Positions 1-5,795 of a stretch of DNA of 8,905 bases are shown here, in pieces. A program made the position numbers and the translations under genes. Every line of letters starts with the position of its first letter. Position 1 is the stretch's first letter. Where the stretch lies: contig DKYK01000036.1 of NCBI GenBank assembly GCA_002492415.1, positions 1 to 8,905 on the forward strand, given 5' to 3'. The DNA is from Christensenella sp. UBA7102. Its GTDB lineage: Bacteria > Bacillota > Clostridia > Christensenellales > UBA1750. The notes under the pieces are model-generated. The model made no database searches, was not told the DNA's origin, and was given only the letters and a program-made list of their open reading frames with translations.

Positions 1-19
1 CTGTCGACTTTGTCGACAG
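1..19. repeat. Perfect 8-bp palindrome with TTT loop
   Basis: CTGTCGAC (1-8) is followed by TTT and then its exact reverse complement GTCGACAG (12-19). Each arm contains GTCGAC, which is itself palindromic, so TGTCGAC also occurs as a direct repeat (2-8 and 11-17). There is no U-tract directly after it. It sits four bases before the terminator at 24-53 and could be the upper part of a compound 3' end or a separate dyad site. It may continue beyond the left edge of the window. Confidence 0.6.
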
Positions 20-23
20 ACTG

Positions 24-53
24 AGTCCGGACGATTGCCTCCGGACTTTTTTT
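24..53 (+). terminator. Rho-independent terminator for an upstream plus-strand unit
   Basis: The stem is AGTCCGGA (24-31) with TCCGGACT (40-47), an 8-bp perfect pairing around an 8-base loop. A run of T follows (47-53). The U-tract is only on the right side, so this terminates plus-strand transcription coming from outside the window. Confidence 0.8.
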
Positions 54-439
54 GTTTCAATGATATATTGCTGTGCAATATGACATACGGCTGGGGCCGC
101 AAAGGCGTTCTGCGGCGCATAAGTCTGTCTCGTTCGATTCTTACAGGGCGATCTCCATCTTGGCGACAAAGCCCTTCCTGCTGCGCCTGATGGATATTCG
201 CCCCGCTGCAGGCCCCGCCTGCGCGAGCGGATTGATCATGCAGGCACTTGCGGATGCGGGAATTCCGCCCACAAGATGAACAACAGCCACAACAAACTCA
301 AAAGAAAGATCAACCCGCTTGTTCTCCGCCATATATCCCGACACCGTCCGTCCCCACATGCGCAAAGCGCATATTGTCTGCGATGAAGAACTCCTGCCCA
401 AAGGGCATATCACTTGTTCCCTCGGAACGGATATCATTG
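54..439. other. Region without a supportable gene; rich in short perfect hairpins
   Basis: No open frame here has a ribosome binding site or a product I recognise. Short frames on both strands overlap each other. Two minus-strand frames (stops near 310 and 141) could be remnants of a decayed gene, but I recognise neither. Several exact hairpins with 3-base loops are present: ATATTGC/GCAATAT (65-81, loop TGT); GCAGGC/GCCTGC (208-222, loop CCC), extended by CCGCT/AGCGG (203-207 with 226-230) across a 3-base bulge; ATGCGC/GCGCAT (358-372, loop AAA); TGCCC/GGGCA (395-407, loop AAA); and GTTCC/GGAAC (416-428, loop CTC). It may be a structured RNA, a cluster of dyad protein sites, or a decayed sequence; the sequence alone does not decide. 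Confidence 0.5.
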
Positions 440-478
440 CAAAAGAACCGGTCTTTGTAACAAAGACCGGTTCTTTTG
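440..478. terminator. Strong bidirectional terminator, 18-bp perfect stem
   Basis: The left arm (440-457, starting CAAAAGAACC) and the right arm (461-478) are exact reverse complements over 18 bp, with only TAA as the loop. The stem ends in A-rich/T-rich bases on both sides (AAAAG at 441-445, CTTTT at 473-477), so it can act in either direction. It probably insulates the region to the left from the minus-strand gene at 582-806. Confidence 0.8.
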
Positions 479-508
479 TTCTCTGGCAGCGGTTGATAAT
501 ATTGATAC

Positions 509-550
509 GGTTTCAAATGGTTTCAAAAGGTTTCACTTAAAAATGAAACC
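509..550. repeat. Three GGTTTCA repeats at 10-bp steps plus one inverted copy
   Basis: GGTTTCA occurs at 509-515, 519-525 and 529-535, exactly 10 bp apart, with the inverted copy TGAAACC at 544-550. The first two copies continue with AA. The 10-bp period places the copies on one face of the helix, as expected for a protein-binding array. The last direct copy and the inverted copy also form a 7-bp hairpin, listed separately as a possible terminator. Confidence 0.6.
525..550 (-). terminator. Possible weak terminator after the small membrane-protein gene
   Basis: Read on the minus strand, GGTTTCA (550-544) and TGAAACC (535-529) form a 7-bp stem with an 8-base loop, followed by TTTT (528-525). 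It lies 32 bases past the stop codon of the 582-806 gene. The stem is AT-rich and short, so it is a plausible but weak terminator; the stronger stem at 440-478 could serve as backup. Confidence 0.4.
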
Positions 551-581
551 ATACCGATGAGTTAGACAAATTGGAATTGGC

Positions 582-806
582 TTACTTCTTCTTTCCAAAG
601 AACAAGGGAATTGCACCAAATATAATTGCAACGACAAGAGATATCATCGTTTTGATAAACACCATATGGGTGATACTCTTAAAGAATATTTCTATCGGTT
701 CTGCTTCTAACTTAATTCTCATGCCAGGGATTGCAAAGCAAATAATCAAATAAGTTGCAATATAGGCAATCAAAAACAACACTATGGATACAGTTTTCTT
801 TTTCAT
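582..806 (-). CDS. Small two-helix membrane protein, unknown function
   Basis: The product is 74 residues and I do not recognise a family. It starts MKKKT and ends GKKK, with a hydrophobic helix at about residues 5-26, a mixed loop with acidic residues (about 27-50), and a second hydrophobic helix at about 51-70. Lysines at both ends suggest both termini are cytoplasmic. The ATG at 806-804 is preceded on the minus strand by AGGAG (820-816) at a 9-base spacing; a longer frame opens at 914 but would run through the promoter. A good promoter lies at 847-875. The gene is clearly AT-rich compared with the GC-rich genes from 1,093 onward, which suggests separate origin or weak selection. It is transcribed away from the tRNA-Leu, whose terminator separates them. 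It could be an envelope-stress, toxin or immunity type small protein, but nothing in the sequence shows which. Confidence 0.75.
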   Translation of the reverse strand: MKKKTVSIVLFLIAYIATYLIICFAIPGMRIKLEAEPIEIFFKSITHMVFIKTMISLVVAIIFGAIPLFFGKKK

Positions 807-846
807 ACAAACACACTCCTTTGTCAAATTCAAGTTTGTTGAATTG

Positions 847-875
847 ATCATATCGCACCGTAATACGAATTTCAA
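847..875 (-). promoter_or_regulatory. Sigma-A-type promoter for the small membrane-protein gene
   Basis: On the minus strand, TTGAAA (875-870) and TATGAT (852-847) are separated by exactly 17 bases. Each hexamer differs from consensus at one position. Transcription would begin near 840, leaving a leader of about 35 bases before the ATG at 806. Confidence 0.75.
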
Positions 876-884
876 CATATATAG

Positions 885-919
885 AAAAGCACGATGGTTT
901 CGTATCAAAACCATCGTAC
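885..919 (-). terminator. Terminator of tRNA-Leu
   Basis: On the minus strand, ACGATGGTTT (917-908) pairs with AAACCATCGT (900-891) over 10 bp around a 7-base loop. The stem can extend by one G-U and one G-C pair to 919/889. TTTT (888-885) follows. The hairpin begins five bases after the CCA end of the tRNA and ends before the promoter of the next minus-strand gene. Confidence 0.8.
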
Positions 920-924
920 TTATT

Positions 925-1007
925 TGGTGCGAAGGACGGGACTTGAACCCGTATGGTTGCCCACACGCCCCTCAAACGTGCGCGTCTGCCAGTTCCGCCA
1001 CCCTCGC
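925..1007 (-). tRNA. tRNA-Leu (anticodon GAG), CCA encoded
   Basis: The 83-base minus-strand sequence folds as a class II tRNA. The acceptor GCGAGGG (1007-1001) pairs with CCTTCGC with one G-U, followed by ACCA (928-925). The anticodon stem CACGT/GCGTG encloses the loop TTGAGGG, giving anticodon GAG at 973-971, which reads CUC and CUU leucine codons. The extra arm is short (TGG, loop GCAA, CCA), and the T arm is ACGGG-TTCAAGT-CCCGT. All 3' bases including CCA are in the DNA. It is a single gene with its own promoter and terminator, not part of a tRNA cluster within this window. Confidence 0.96.
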
Positions 1008-1021
1008 GTAACGCAAGAATT

Positions 1022-1050
1022 ATTATATCCGAGCGCGGGAGTTTTGTCAA
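1022..1050 (-). promoter_or_regulatory. Fully consensus sigma-A promoter of tRNA-Leu
   Basis: On the minus strand, TTGACA (1050-1045) and TATAAT (1027-1022) are both perfect consensus hexamers with a 17-base spacer. Transcription would start near 1015, giving a leader of about 8 bases before the tRNA 5' end at 1007. This fits a strongly expressed stable RNA. Confidence 0.92.
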
Positions 1051-1092
1051 TAGGCGAACGCGCAGCTTTTGGGGAAAAAGTTTTCCCGCGGG

Positions 1093-2013
1093 CTATTGGA
1101 GGAAGAGAGGGTTGGACCAGGCGCGGCGGCCCTGGCCGTCCTTCATCGTGACGCGGACATAGCGCAGGCCTTCGGGCAGGCGGAAAGTGTGGCGCGTCAG
1201 GCTCGCGTCGGCCGCGTGCAGGCGCGGACCGGGGTACTGGCCCGTGCGGAAGGTGATCTCGGCGCAGGGCGAGCATTCCACCACCGCAACGCCGTCCTCG
1301 ACGTAGAAATCGTAGATCTCCGGGCCGCAGGAGGAGTAGAACGCGCCGCGCTCCAGCGCGGAAAGGATGCTGCGCACGTCGCGGTCGGCGTTGACGCGCA
1401 CCCAGCCCAGGCAGTGCTGCTCCATGCCGTGCCCGTCGTCGGTGGCCGCGCCCCAGATGCGCTGGCCCTGCATCAGCAGCTCGTCCCAGTAGGCGGCGTT
1501 GGTGTCCAGATCGTTCTCCAGCGCGCAGCCGCTGTTCCAGATCTCCATTGCGAAGTTGCCGCGCAGCTGGTCGAACTCGCGCGCGGGGGTGTTGCTCCAC
1601 TCGGGATGGCAGTAGATCGTCAGCTGGCGCGCGGCGTGCAGCTCGTCGAGCACCGCCTGGTACTCGAACTGGTCGCGCACCGTGCCCGGCGCAAAGACCT
1701 GGTCCTGCTGGTAGGGATTTTCCTCTTTGGGCCGGCCCAGCGCCACGGTGTGGAAGCAGTGCACGCCCGCAAAGCCGCCGGAAAGGTTGCGGTCCATCTC
1801 CATGCCGGGCAGGATCAGCATGCCGGTGTCGGGCGCGAAGTTCTCGTAGTTGTATTTGCGGTGGTCGGTCAGCGCCATGAAGTCGTAGCCGTGGCTGCGG
1901 TGCAGGCGGATGACCTCCTCGGGCGTGCCCTTGCCGTCCGAGCGGGTGGTGTGGCAGTGCAGCGCGCCCTTGAGCAGCGGCCGGTCGCCGGTGAATGCGG
2001 ACTGTCGAAGCAT
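1093..2013 (-). CDS. PHP-domain metal-dependent phosphoesterase-like protein
   Basis: This 306-residue protein belongs to the PHP (polymerase and histidinol phosphatase) superfamily, whose members use two or three metal ions to hydrolyse phosphoesters. The full ligand pattern is visible: H19-x-H21 in LHCHTTRSDG, D26, H51 in LTDH, E72 in PGME, H85/H88, H136 in CHPEW, and D193-x-H195 in DDGHG. A likely beta-rich tail follows (about 235-306). No signal peptide is present, so it should be cytoplasmic. The ATG at 2013-2011 is preceded by GGGGAGG (2030-2024) at a 10-base spacing. The gene is divergent from the FliB-like gene across 127 bp and is followed on its strand by the tRNA promoter; I see no clear terminator after its stop. 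The substrate cannot be told from sequence; stand-alone PHP proteins act on nucleotides, small phosphate esters or other substrates. Confidence 0.9.
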   Translation of the reverse strand: MLRQSAFTGDRPLLKGALHCHTTRSDGKGTPEEVIRLHRSHGYDFMALTDHRKYNYENFAPDTGMLILPGMEMDRNLSGGFAGVHCFHTVALGRPKEENPYQQDQVFAPGTVRDQFEYQAVLDELHAARQLTIYCHPEWSNTPAREFDQLRGNFAMEIWNSGCALENDLDTNAAYWDELLMQGQRIWGAATDDGHGMEQHCLGWVRVNADRDVRSILSALERGAFYSSCGPEIYDFYVEDGVAVVECSPCAEITFRTGQYPGPRLHAADASLTRHTFRLPEGLRYVRVTMKDGQGRRAWSNPLFLQ

Positions 2014-2051
2014 GGTGAATGCGCCTCCCCAGTTGTTTTTTATGCACCCCT

Positions 2052-2080
2052 ATCATAGCAGATTTTTTGCCGTTTTTCCA
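2052..2080 (-). promoter_or_regulatory. Probable promoter of the PHP-domain gene
   Basis: On the minus strand, TGGAAA (2080-2075, four of six consensus) and TATGAT (2057-2052, five of six) are 17 bases apart. The start would lie near 2045, about 30 bases ahead of the ATG and upstream of the ribosome binding site at 2024-2030. I could not find an equally good plus-strand promoter for the divergent gene in this 127-bp gap. Confidence 0.6.
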
Positions 2081-2127
2081 CCGCAAAATCCTTGCGCGCG
2101 CGACGCAAACGCGATACCATGGAATAA

Positions 2128-2133
2128 AAGGAG
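2128..2133 (+). promoter_or_regulatory. Ribosome binding site fixing the GTG start of the FliB-like gene
   Basis: AAGGAG (2128-2133) lies 7 bases before an in-frame GTG at 2141 and 10 bases before an in-frame TTG at 2144. A nearer GTG at 2135 is too close. The frame stays open well to the left but has no ribosome binding site there and would overlap the divergent gene. Confidence 0.75.
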
Positions 2134-2140
2134 CGTGAGG

Positions 2141-3106
2141 GTGTTGAAGAGGGTGGAGCCGGACTTTTTTGCGGATTTTCACTGCATCGCGGGGCGCTGT
2201 ACGGACAGCTGCTGCGTCGGCTGGGAGATCGACGTGGACGAGGAGACGCTGGAAATGTATGAACGTCTCCCCGGCAGTTTGGGCGATGAGCTGCGTCGCA
2301 GCATTGTGCGGGAGGAGGATGCCGCGCATTTCGCGCTGGGAGAGGGCGAGCGCTGCCCCTTTCTGGACGGGCGCAACCTGTGCCGCATCATCGCCGCGCT
2401 GGGGCAGGACGCGCTGTGCGCCATCTGCCGCGAGCATCCGCGCTTCTACGAGTGGTTCGGCAGCCGCGTGGAGGCGGGACTGGGCCTGTGCTGCGAGGAG
2501 GCCTGCCGCCTGCTGCTGGGAAGCGACGCGCCGCTGACCTTCGTGGAAAGCCGGGACGGCGCGCCCGACGAGCCCTTCGACGGCGATCCCGAGCTGCTGG
2601 ACAGGCTGGAGTTCGTGCGCGAGCGCGCCTATGCGATTTTGCAGGACCGCAGCCGCCCTTTTTTCGACCGCCTGCGCGGCTTCCTGTCCTACCTGGCCGA
2701 GACGCAGGATGAGCTGGACGGCTTTCCCCCGGCACAGGGGGCAGTACAGGCCGAATTGCCCGACGACGGCGCGCTGCTCGACCTCTGCCGCCGGATGGAG
2801 CCCATGAACGAAGACTGGCCGCGCCTGGTGGCGCGCATGGGGGAGACAGGGACGCCCGTGCCCGCGCCCGACTGGGTCTACGAGCGCGCGGCGGCGTACC
2901 TGACCTACCGCTGGCTGCTCAAGGCGGCCTTCGACGGCGACGTGCTGGGCAAGGCCGCCCTGGTGACGGTCTTTCTCTGCCTGCTGCGGCGCATGCTGGA
3001 CAGCGGCGCGGCGAGCTCCCCTGCGGAAGGCCTGCGCCTGCTCTCCCGCCAGATCGAGTACTCTGAGCGCAATACCGCCATTGTGATGGAAGCGGAATTG
3101 TGGTAA
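2141..3106 (+). CDS. FliB/YkgJ-family cysteine-cluster protein (flagellin lysine-N-methylase family)
   Basis: The product is 321 residues with a GTG start. The N-terminus reads FHCIAGRCTDSCCVGWEID, with C15, C20, C24 and C25. This is followed by ERCPFLDGRNLCRI (C72, C81), CAICREHPRFYEW (C93, C96) and GLGLCCEEACRLLL (C117, C118, C122). This order of cysteine blocks is typical of proteins annotated as FliB, the flagellin lysine methylase of Salmonella, and of the YkgJ-type metal or iron-sulfur binding group. The C-terminal half is helical and leucine/arginine-rich without an obvious second catalytic motif. No signal peptide or membrane helix is seen. No flagellar gene lies in the window, so the name describes family only; many Clostridia carry such genes apart from flagellar loci. 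It ends 36 bp before the GH2 gene, which has its own promoter. Confidence 0.8.
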   Translation: MLKRVEPDFFADFHCIAGRCTDSCCVGWEIDVDEETLEMYERLPGSLGDELRRSIVREEDAAHFALGEGERCPFLDGRNLCRIIAALGQDALCAICREHPRFYEWFGSRVEAGLGLCCEEACRLLLGSDAPLTFVESRDGAPDEPFDGDPELLDRLEFVRERAYAILQDRSRPFFDRLRGFLSYLAETQDELDGFPPAQGAVQAELPDDGALLDLCRRMEPMNEDWPRLVARMGETGTPVPAPDWVYERAAAYLTYRWLLKAAFDGDVLGKAALVTVFLCLLRRMLDSGAASSPAEGLRLLSRQIEYSERNTAIVMEAELW

Positions 3107-3109
3107 AAT
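3081..3109 (+). promoter_or_regulatory. Candidate promoter of the GH2 gene inside the end of the FliB-like gene
   Basis: TTGTGA (3081-3086) and TAAAAT (3104-3109) are 17 bases apart; the second hexamer overlaps the stop codon of the upstream gene and matches five of six consensus bases. Transcription would start near 3116, before the AAGGAGGG ribosome binding site at 3128-3135. It would let the GH2 gene be expressed separately from its neighbour. Confidence 0.6.
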
Positions 3110-3142
3110 GGAGACGGAGTAAAAAGTAAGGAGGGTCTTGCC

Positions 3143-5734
3143 ATGATCCCCAGAGCAGAACATCCGCGTCCCGACTGGGAGCGCGCGCATTGGCTGAATC
3201 TCAACGGCGAATGGGACTTCGCATTTTCCGACGCCCCGACCTGCCCCGAACTGGACAGAACCATCACGGTGCCCTTCTCCTGGGCCGCGCCGCTGTCCGG
3301 CGTGGGGCAGGATCAAAAGGGCACGGGCTGGTACCGCAGGAGCGCGCGCTTTGACGCGCAGGGCCGTGTGTTCCTGATCATCGGCGCGGCGGACTACGAG
3401 ACGCAGGTGTTTGTCAACGGACATCTCGCCGGACAGCACGCCGGCGGCTACGGCGAGATCCGCCTGGACGTGACGCCCTGGTGGATCAGCGGCGCGGACA
3501 ACGACATCGCCGTGCGCGTCACCGACGCGGACGAAGACTGCCAGACGCGCGGCAAGCAGGGCTACGGCGAGATCCGCGGCATCTGGCAGACGGTGTATCT
3601 GGAAGAGGTCCCCCAAACCCACCTGACGCGCATCAAGACCGAGACAAAGTGCGACGGCTCCGTCGCCATCCGCGCATGGATCCACGCGGAGCAGGCGGGC
3701 GAGCAGACGCTGCGCGCCGCGTTTGACGGCAAGGAGTTTTCCAAGAGCGTGCGGCTGACCGCGGGCGAAAACGAAGCCGCGCTCGCCTTTACGCTGGAAA
3801 ATCCGAAGCTGTGGAGCTGCGAGGAGCCCTATCTGTATGAGGGCACGGTGGCGCTGGGGCAGGACGAGGTGCGCACCTACTTTGGCGTGCGCGAGATCGG
3901 CTACCGGTGCTTTGAAGGCCGCGATTTCCCCTGGGTGACGCTCAACGGCGAGCCGATCTACCTCAACGGCACGCTGGATCAGTCCTTCAATCCCAAGGGC
4001 TACTTTACGCTGCCTTCCGAGGAGGACGTGATTGAGGAGGTGCAGCACGTCAAGGACCTCGGCCTGAACCTGATGCGCCTGCACATCAAGCCCGAGGAGC
4101 CGCGCAAGCTCTATTGGATGGACAAGCTGGGCGTGCTGGCCTGGGCGGACATGGTGTGCTTCTGGGGCGAGCCCAAAGAGGGCACGCGCGCGCAGTACGA
4201 GCGCGAGCTGGAGGAATTCGTGCGGCGCGACTGGAACCACCCCTGCGTGATGGCGTGGATCGTGTTCAACGAGACCTGGGGCCTGTTCAGCGCCACCGGC
4301 GACCACCTGCGCCAGTATGCCACCGACACGCAGCGCTGGGTGCGCGGCATGTACGAGAAGGTCAAGGCGATGGACGCAACGCGCCTTGTGGAGGACAACT
4401 CCGCCTGCAACTACGATCACGTGGTCAGCGACATCAACACCTGGCACTTCTACCTCAACGGCTACATGACCGTCAAGGAGCACATCGACATCGCCGCAAG
4501 AAACGCGTTCGAGGGCAGCGCCTGGAACTACATCGGCGGCAACAGGAACCGCCGCATCCCGCTGGTCAACTCCGAGTGCGGCATGGTCTGGGGCGTGCAG
4601 GACAACGCGGGCGACAGCGACCTGGCCTGGCAGTATCACTACATGCTCAATGAATACCGCCTGCACGAGAATATCTGCGGCTTTGTGTTTACGGAATTCC
4701 ACGACGTGGTCAATGAGTTCAACGGCTACTACCGCATCGACAACCAGAAAAAGCACTTCGGCTACGATCTGCTGGGCATGGGCATGGGACTCAAGGATCT
4801 GCACGCGAGGGACTTCATCGCCTACGACGCGCCGCCCTGCCGTACCGTCGGCGGCGGCGAGCAGGTGGAGACGCGCGTGTACTGCTCCAGCTTCTCCGGC
4901 GCGCCCAAGGGGCAGACGCTGACGCTGGAATGGTTCCTGCACGGCGAGCACGGCTACTACGACGGCGGCAGCCTGCAGTTTGAAGCGCCGGGCAGCGGCC
5001 TGAAAGACCTGGGCGTGATCACCGTAACCGCGCCGAGGGTCAATGACGTGGCGGCGCTCACCTTCCGGCTGGCGCAGGGCGACAAGGTGCTCTGCCGCAA
5101 CTTCTGCACGCTGGACGTGCGCGGCGCGCGGCAGGGCGCGGCCTGGGTGCGTCCCCGCGACTATGCGGAGAAGCGCTTTGCGCGCGACTGGCTGGCGCTT
5201 AACGGCCACAAGCTGTGCGGCGCGGGCGAAGGCAGCGTGGCCTACGAGATTCCGATGGAGAATCTCCTGCAGTGCGACAAAATCGAGCTGCGCTTTGAGG
5301 CGGGCGCCAAGCGTCTGCTGGCCAAGGACGCGGACGGCCAGGTTCCCGTATCGGCCGACGCGGACTTCATGAAGGGCTATAAGATGGACCCCGGCACCAA
5401 CCACAACTCCTACTTTATGACGGACGAGGAGACCAGCCCCAGCCGCCTGACCGTCAAGGCCGAGGGAGAAGTGGTTGCGCAGATCACGCTGCCCGACGAC
5501 CCCGCCGACTGCAACGGCGTGCTGTCCTGGCACTACCAGGCCCGCGAGCGCTATCTGGACGAGGCCGGGTCCTATGGCTATCTGATGATCGTGCCGGTGG
5601 AGGGCGAGATTCTGCGCGCCGCGCAGCAGCGCGGCAGCCTGCGCCTGGAGCTGAGCTGCGATGCGGGCGGCCTGGCGATCTATGGCCGCAACGCCGGCCG
5701 CTTTGCGCTGGATATCGAGGCCATTGCGAAATAG
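3143..5734 (+). CDS. Glycoside hydrolase family 2 enzyme (beta-galactosidase/beta-glucuronidase superfamily)
   Basis: The 863-residue product shows the GH2 order. It has a jelly-roll sugar-binding domain at about 15-157 (LNLNGEWDF, VNGHLAGQHAGGY, GEIRGIWQTVYLE), an immunoglobulin-like domain to about 265, and a TIM barrel starting near 270 (GEPIYLNG, LGLNLMRLHI). A long C-terminal beta-rich part follows. The general acid/base is E377 in FNETWG and the nucleophile is E478 in NSECGMVWG, so both catalytic glutamates are present. GH2 enzymes are retaining exo-glycosidases acting on beta-galactosides, glucuronides, mannosides or related sugars; I cannot assign the sugar. There is no signal peptide, so it should act on imported oligosaccharides in the cytoplasm. 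The ATG has AAGGAGGG 7 bases upstream. No transporter or sugar regulator is adjacent. It has a candidate own promoter and a terminator, so it is probably a one-gene unit. Confidence 0.92.
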   Translation: MIPRAEHPRPDWERAHWLNLNGEWDFAFSDAPTCPELDRTITVPFSWAAPLSGVGQDQKGTGWYRRSARFDAQGRVFLIIGAADYETQVFVNGHLAGQHAGGYGEIRLDVTPWWISGADNDIAVRVTDADEDCQTRGKQGYGEIRGIWQTVYLEEVPQTHLTRIKTETKCDGSVAIRAWIHAEQAGEQTLRAAFDGKEFSKSVRLTAGENEAALAFTLENPKLWSCEEPYLYEGTVALGQDEVRTYFGVREIGYRCFEGRDFPWVTLNGEPIYLNGTLDQSFNPKGYFTLPSEEDVIEEVQHVKDLGLNLMRLHIKPEEPRKLYWMDKLGVLAWADMVCFWGEPKEGTRAQYERELEEFVRRDWNHPCVMAWIVFNETWGLFSATGDHLRQYATDTQRWVRGMYEKVKAMDATRLVEDNSACNYDHVVSDINTWHFYLNGYMTVKEHIDIAARNAFEGSAWNYIGGNRNRRIPLVNSECGMVWGVQDNAGDSDLAWQYHYMLNEYRLHENICGFVFTEFHDVVNEFNGYYRIDNQKKHFGYDLLGMGMGLKDLHARDFIAYDAPPCRTVGGGEQVETRVYCSSFSGAPKGQTLTLEWFLHGEHGYYDGGSLQFEAPGSGLKDLGVITVTAPRVNDVAALTFRLAQGDKVLCRNFCTLDVRGARQGAAWVRPRDYAEKRFARDWLALNGHKLCGAGEGSVAYEIPMENLLQCDKIELRFEAGAKRLLAKDADGQVPVSADADFMKGYKMDPGTNHNSYFMTDEETSPSRLTVKAEGEVVAQITLPDDPADCNGVLSWHYQARERYLDEAGSYGYLMIVPVEGEILRAAQQRGSLRLELSCDAGGLAIYGRNAGRFALDIEAIAK

Positions 5735-5746
5735 ACGAATCTTTCC

Positions 5747-5775
5747 GGGGCGGTCCGCGCGGCCGCCCTGTTTTT
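5747..5775 (+). terminator. Terminator after the GH2 gene
   Basis: GGGCGG (5748-5753) pairs with CCGCCC (5763-5768) around a 9-base GC-rich loop, with one more G-T pair outside (5747/5769), followed by TTTTT (5771-5775). It lies 13 bases past the GH2 stop and 20 bases before the sbcD start, so sbcD must use readthrough or a promoter I could not identify. Confidence 0.8.
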
Positions 5776-5795
5776 GACGAAAGGGAGGACGCGCG

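Noticed and set aside
1003..1017. Pairing between the pre-tRNA leader and the 5' acceptor strand (CTTGCG with CGCGAG, loop TTA)
   Set aside because: One pair is G-U, and the stem would compete with a much stronger tRNA fold. Part of it lies at or before the predicted transcription start, so it is probably chance.
1070..1092. Possible terminator after the PHP gene (GGGAAA/TTTCCC)
   Set aside because: The stem is only 6 bp with a 4-base A/T-rich loop and no U-tract after it on the minus strand, so I did not call it.
1069..2058. A 329-codon plus-strand frame opposite the PHP gene
   Set aside because: The minus-strand frame here has all PHP ligands, a ribosome binding site and a promoter. The plus frame is an Ala/Val/Arg-rich shadow without a ribosome binding site.
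2092..2108. TTGCG/CGCAA inverted repeat in the gap between the PHP and FliB-like genes
   Set aside because: The arms are only 5 bp in GC-rich alternating sequence where such matches are frequent; no overlap with a convincing promoter.
1910..2140. A longer N-terminus for the FliB-like protein starting at 1910
   Set aside because: The extra residues overlap the divergent PHP gene, resemble no family sequence, and lack a ribosome binding site. The GTG at 2141 has AAGGAG at good spacing and starts right before the conserved LKRVEPDFF.
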